Virus record (IMG/VR): IMGVR_UViG_3300025117_000129
Span: 1 to 42,171 of that record
Source of the DNA: a virus
Direction: 5' to 3' (one strand)
Length of the DNA stretch: 42,171 nt
This document shows positions 39,360 to 42,171 of the stretch, in pieces (positions within the stretch are counted from its first letter, which is position 1; the number at the start of each line of letters is the position of its first letter). The notes beneath the pieces are model-generated. The model worked only from the letters and a program-made list of their open reading frames with translations. It searched no databases and had not been told where the DNA came from. The position numbers were made by a program, and so were the translations under genes.

Positions 39360-40079
39360 ATGTCAACAGGCTGGGTACGTTTGTACCGAAAATCTATGAA
39401 CAGTTCAGTTTTCGAAAACCCCAATATCTGGTATGTCTGGAGTTGGTGTCTTTTAAAAGCGAACCACGAACCACACAAATTTCCCTTTAACGGAGAGGAC
39501 ATCGAAATCCTCCCCGGGGAATTTATAACGGGTAGAACCGAAGCATTAAAAGAGTTACACCACATATCAGCTCAGAAGTACAGAAATTGTATTACATACC
39601 TAAAATCAACCAGCAGAATAACCAGCAAAACAACTAACAAATTTAGCTTAATTAAGATAACAAACTGGGATAGCTACCAAGCAAACAACCAGCAAAACAA
39701 CCAACAAACAACCAGCCAGCAACCAGCCAGCAACCACATACAAGAATGTAAAGAATGTAAAGAATGTAAGAATGAATACTCTTTGGGATTAGGAATTGAA
39801 TACTGGAATGCCAGACAAGCATGGAACCCCGCAAATGGAAATCCAATAAACAATACCGCCATAAAAAAACTCTTGCCACAATGCAGGAAAGAAACAACAA
39901 GTCTGGCAAAAATGTGGGATAAACAAGTTCCTTCTCAAGAAGAATGGGAGCGTGCGGTACGTGCGTATATTTTAGAAATTGCCAATAGAAATCCTCTTAA
40001 CGATTATTGCCATCACCGGTTTTCAATGTTTGACTTTATAACTCAAAAGAACGGATATTTAAAATTTGTAAACAAGTAA
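39360..40079 (+). CDS. Replisome organiser / replication initiator
   Basis: 239 residues. The N-terminal ~100 residues match the winged-helix domain of phage replisome organisers: GWVRLYRKSMNSSVFENPNI, WYVWSWCLLKAN, LPGEFITGR, and LIKITNWDSYQ. A Gln/Asn-rich linker and a short CKECKECK repeat follow. The C-terminal domain (WNPANGNPINNTAIKKLLPQ) may load the helicase. Such proteins bind the origin, often inside their own gene. Six bases separate it from the primase-helicase gene. Controlled by the promoter and folded leader just upstream. Confidence 0.8.
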   Translation: MSTGWVRLYRKSMNSSVFENPNIWYVWSWCLLKANHEPHKFPFNGEDIEILPGEFITGRTEALKELHHISAQKYRNCITYLKSTSRITSKTTNKFSLIKITNWDSYQANNQQNNQQTTSQQPASNHIQECKECKECKNEYSLGLGIEYWNARQAWNPANGNPINNTAIKKLLPQCRKETTSLAKMWDKQVPSQEEWERAVRAYILEIANRNPLNDYCHHRFSMFDFITQKNGYLKFVNK

Positions 40080-40085
40080 AAATCT

Positions 40086-42171
40086 ATGGGAACCATCTAC
40101 TGCTTGCTAGATGACACCAAGAAAGTTCCGGGCGCAAAAACTTATCTAAACAAAAACGAACAAGAATTTAAAACGCTTAATGCTCAAGGTTGGGGTGTGT
40201 ACTTTTCCGTCAACGAATTTGCGGGCGATCGCAAGACTGAGAATTGCACTAGGTTACGCTATGTTTACGGCGACCTTGATATTGGTAAAGCCGGAGACGG
40301 CCAAACTCGAGAAGAACGCCAAGCTAAAAAGCAGGCACTACTCAAGGAAATTATAGCCAAGTGCGAGCCGACAATGGTAATTGATACGTCTAACGGATTA
40401 CAGCCATTATGGGAACTAGTAGCCGGAGAACCTACTACAGAAAACAAAGAAAGATATGTGCGAGTATTAAAAGGGCTTGTGGCGTGGAGTAAACAGCACG
40501 GTTGTAAGGCGGACAACGTCTATGACATTTCTAGGATTTTAAGAGTACCAGGTTATGACCACATGAAAGAGGAGCCGTACGCTTGCGAAGTGATTTATCA
40601 ATCCGTTAAAAAATATAATTTAGCCGGCCTCGAGATAATTTTTCCGTTCAAGGAATTGAAAGTTTTACCGGGAATCCCGGAGCATACAGGAGACAATCCT
40701 GTATTTAGGGAGATTGAACGATTGGATTTCAAGGAAATGGTTATGCGTGCTTTTTCTTCAATTGGTCGTCCTGTAACATTTGACGTTAGTGGACATCTCA
40801 TTGACCCAATAGGAAAAACAACAGGAACATTTCTTGGCAGACAAGGTAATCGCGATTATTTGGCTTCGTCTTCGCATGAACCATTCAAAGGCAACAGAAT
40901 TACGGCAATAGCGGAAATACTGAATATTACTTATAGCGATGCGTATAAATGGATTTGCAAAGAATACAGTTTGGATTATAAGCAATTGGTTAAGCAGTCA
41001 GCAAGATCTATTACCGAGGAAAAGAAAAATGGAGTTGAATTTGTAACAATGACTGATGTAGTTGAACTTGGGTATTCTGAATTGATAAATACAAATCCAG
41101 ACAATGTTATTTCTTTCGGGTATAGCTGGCTTGACGAAAAGTTAGTTGGTATATTTCCGTCAGAGTTGATAGTTCTTGGTGGAGAGACCGGTTGTCTTCA
41201 CCCAGATACACCTATTTTTGACCCTACAGACAAAACAATTTTAACAATAAAAGAAAGATATTGTTTGGGGAAAGATTTTAATGTATTTGCCCTAGATAAA
41301 AAAGGAAAAGTAATTGTTACAAAAGCAGAAAGCCCAAGACAGTTTTGTAAGGCGGAAATGTTTGAACTTTCAGATGGAATAAATAAAATTATCACTACAG
41401 GGAAGCATCGCGTTTTGAACGGGCAACAATTTGTTTCTGTAAATTCGCTCGCAGAATGTTCTTCCGTCCTTTTGCCGACCATTTCGGACACTTCCCTTTT
41501 AGGGTGTGTTTCAAATGTTCGGAATTTTTCTCGAAAAGACGCAAGTTCTCAATCTTGTTGTCGTCTTTTATTCCATTTATATGGTCAACTACTTCAGTGG
41601 GCAAAAGAAATCTGTTTAAATGTTTTTCCATTACAAGTCTATGCTCACGAACTAAATTGTGGCGATTGCGAAAAGGATGTTCCGGAGAATAAACTAGAAT
41701 ATAACCGTCTTTGTCTTTGTGCCGACCGCCCTTCCACGCAGGATTGCTTTTGCCTAAAGAATAAAATGATTTACTCCGAATTGAGTAACCATTTAGCACA
41801 AGATATTTTTTCACGCTTTTTTCCGAAACTTCCATTATTTCACAAATTTTTTTCTTGCTCATACCTTGCTTGTGTAAGGAGATGCAAGTGTTTATTTGCT
41901 CCGCTGACCAAGTTTTTAAGTATTTGCCAAAATTTTCTGGGTTTGCCATATTTCAAAGTTAATAATAAATACTTTAATTATAGCAAATGGGCGGTGAAAC
42001 CGCAAGGGGAAGAAATCTATTATGACTTTCATGTACCCAAATATGAGAATTATTGGGCTTGCGGATTATTTCATCATAACACAGGAAAAACAGCATTAGC
42101 CACTAACATCATTTACAAAGCCAGCAAAAAGGTTAAATGCGGGATTTATGCTCTGGAAGATAGATTGCCCG
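40086..42171 (+). CDS. Primase-helicase with intein in the P-loop (3' end wraps to 425-1150)
   Basis: N-terminal AEP/RepB-type primase: metal motif YGDLDI (Asp63, Asp65), TSNGLQPLW at 101-109, and DISRILRVPGYDH at 147-159. A linker leads to the SF4 helicase domain. The Walker A motif GETG|TGKT is split between its second Gly and Thr by the intein 41193-42080. The frame is open through the entire intein and continues in TGKTALATN to the window end, where it matches 335-425. Removal of the intein would give a normal primase-helicase of about 640 residues. Works with the initiator just upstream and the SSB at 2711. Confidence 0.88.
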   Translation, partial: MGTIYCLLDDTKKVPGAKTYLNKNEQEFKTLNAQGWGVYFSVNEFAGDRKTENCTRLRYVYGDLDIGKAGDGQTREERQAKKQALLKEIIAKCEPTMVIDTSNGLQPLWELVAGEPTTENKERYVRVLKGLVAWSKQHGCKADNVYDISRILRVPGYDHMKEEPYACEVIYQSVKKYNLAGLEIIFPFKELKVLPGIPEHTGDNPVFREIERLDFKEMVMRAFSSIGRPVTFDVSGHLIDPIGKTTGTFLGRQGNRDYLASSSHEPFKGNRITAIAEILNITYSDAYKWICKEYSLDYKQLVKQSARSITEEKKNGVEFVTMTDVVELGYSELINTNPDNVISFGYSWLDEKLVGIFPSELIVLGGETGCLHPDTPIFDPTDKTILTIKERYCLGKDFNVFALDKKGKVIVTKAESPRQFCKAEMFELSDGINKIITTGKHRVLNGQQFVSVNSLAECSSVLLPTISDTSLLGCVSNVRNFSRKDASSQSCCRLLFHLYGQLLQWAKEICLNVFPLQVYAHELNCGDCEKDVPENKLEYNRLCLCADRPSTQDCFCLKNKMIYSELSNHLAQDIFSRFFPKLPLFHKFFSCSYLACVRRCKCLFAPLTKFLSICQNFLGLPYFKVNNKYFNYSKWAVKPQGEEIYYDFHVPKYENYWACGLFHHNTGKTALATNIIYKASKKVKCGIYALEDRLP
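40859..40956 (+). repeat. Right copy of assembly-overlap repeat
   Basis: Identical to 1-98 in sequence and reading frame. Just behind it (40957-41192) the gene is strongly diverged from 99-334: 26 differences in 78 aligned residues by hand count. Identity returns behind the intein (42101-42171 equals 355-425). Confidence 0.9.
41395..41949 (-). CDS. HNH homing endonuclease encoded antisense inside the intein
   Basis: 184 residues. N-terminal helix-turn-helix (SAEQINTCISLHKQGMSKKK, then VSEKSVKKYL), then AWKGGR...DGYILVYSPEHPF and a full HNH: REHRLVMEKHLNR, VVDHINGIKDDNKIENL (Asp122-His123, Asn131/135), and SEHLKH (His145, His148). These are the usual catalytic and folding residues. It runs opposite to the helicase gene and lies wholly between the intein's block B and block F, its last codons opposite block B. 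A promoter-like sequence stands just upstream. The likely target is the intein-free helicase P-loop site. Confidence 0.88.
   Translation of the reverse strand: MANPENFGKYLKTWSAEQINTCISLHKQGMSKKKICEIMEVSEKSVKKYLVLNGYSIRSKSFYSLGKSNPAWKGGRHKDKDGYILVYSPEHPFRNRHNLVREHRLVMEKHLNRFLLPTEVVDHINGIKDDNKIENLRLFEKNSEHLKHTLKGKCPKWSAKGRKNILRANLQKQIVARSKRDASL
41977..42005 (-). promoter_or_regulatory. Promoter candidate for the antisense HNH gene
   Basis: On the minus strand TTGCGG (42000-42005), a 17-base spacer and a consensus TATAAT (41977-41982). RNA would start about 20 bases before the HNH ATG. It lies within the sense coding part of the intein C-terminal splicing region. Confidence 0.55.
42101..42171 (+). 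repeat. Right copy of second assembly-overlap repeat
   Basis: These 71 bases behind the intein are identical to 355-425 and in the same frame. They show where the two alleles of the helicase gene rejoin. Confidence 0.9.

Larger units (their letters stand above)
41193..42080 (+). other. Intein (296 aa) in the helicase Walker A loop
   Basis: Splicing motifs are complete. Block A starts with Cys1 (CLHPDTPIF). Block B is GINKIITTGKHRVL with the TxxH signature. Block F/G is YYDFHVPKYENYWACGLFHH followed by the final Asn, and Thr is the first residue after it. The P-loop is a known intein hot spot. Residues 68-252 are not an endonuclease in this frame but a Cys-rich, stop-free sequence opposite a minus-strand HNH gene. 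Protein splicing would restore GETGTGKT. Confidence 0.9.

Noticed and set aside
41193-42080. Group I intron in the helicase gene
   Set aside because: The insert has no stop in the gene frame and has complete intein splicing motifs at exactly the P-loop junctions.

Overview
The window looks like essentially one complete genome of a tailed, short-tail-type (podovirus-like) bacteriophage of about 41 kb, probably a circular assembly. The right end (40859-42171) runs into the same gene as the left end (1-425), so the sequence goes once around and overlaps itself. No integrase, repressor or RNA polymerase is recognisable. The host cannot be named from the sequence. The genetic code looks standard (TAA, TGA and TAG all serve as stops). 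A few genes have clear Shine-Dalgarno sites, and many others start in an AT-rich AATATG context. The replication initiator resembles the replisome organisers of low-GC Gram-positive phages.

Layout. 1-10108 (+): C-terminal part of a primase-helicase, then about 35 small early genes, including an SSB-like protein with an IPF tip, zinc-ribbon proteins, a DUF6948-type protein followed by a Gly-(Ser/Asp/Tyr) hexamer repeat, a DUF1064-type nuclease with an inserted HNH gene, and small membrane proteins. A bidirectional terminator at 10114-10146 separates this from the convergent late block. 10153-38978 (-), read from right to left: unknown leading genes, small terminase, HNH, large terminase, a Com-like zinc finger, portal, scaffold, decoration protein, major capsid, fibre-like proteins with another HNH gene, a lysis region (membrane proteins, zinc ribbon), an unusual tRNA cluster, M23 endolysin, holin-like protein, tail adaptor and nozzle-like proteins, tail fibre, secreted HExxH peptidase, and three large presumed ejection proteins (P/T-rich repeat protein, M23 protein, ADP-ribosyltransferase-like protein). 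38979-39359 is a divergent control region with back-to-back promoters and two structured leader RNAs. 39360-42171 (+): replication initiator and primase-helicase.

The most striking part is the right end. The helicase P-loop is interrupted by a 296-residue intein (41193-42080). Its HNH endonuclease is not fused in frame; it is a separate gene on the opposite strand (41395-41949) with its own promoter-like sequence, while the sense frame stays open through the whole insert. The left end of the window holds the intein-free allele of the same gene. The exon flank next to the intein is strongly diverged, and identity returns on both sides, which is the mark of homing with co-conversion.

Two other HNH genes show a related pattern. 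The one beside the large terminase and the one behind the DUF1064 nuclease each sit between an intact host gene and a diverged fossil of that gene's own start or end. Together these suggest HNH cassettes that arrive with a recoded replacement for the gene terminus they interrupt. Structured RNA candidates at 1782-1932, 38983-39148 and 39267-39359, and hairpin plus U-tract elements directly in front of start codons, suggest RNA-level control of the main operons.
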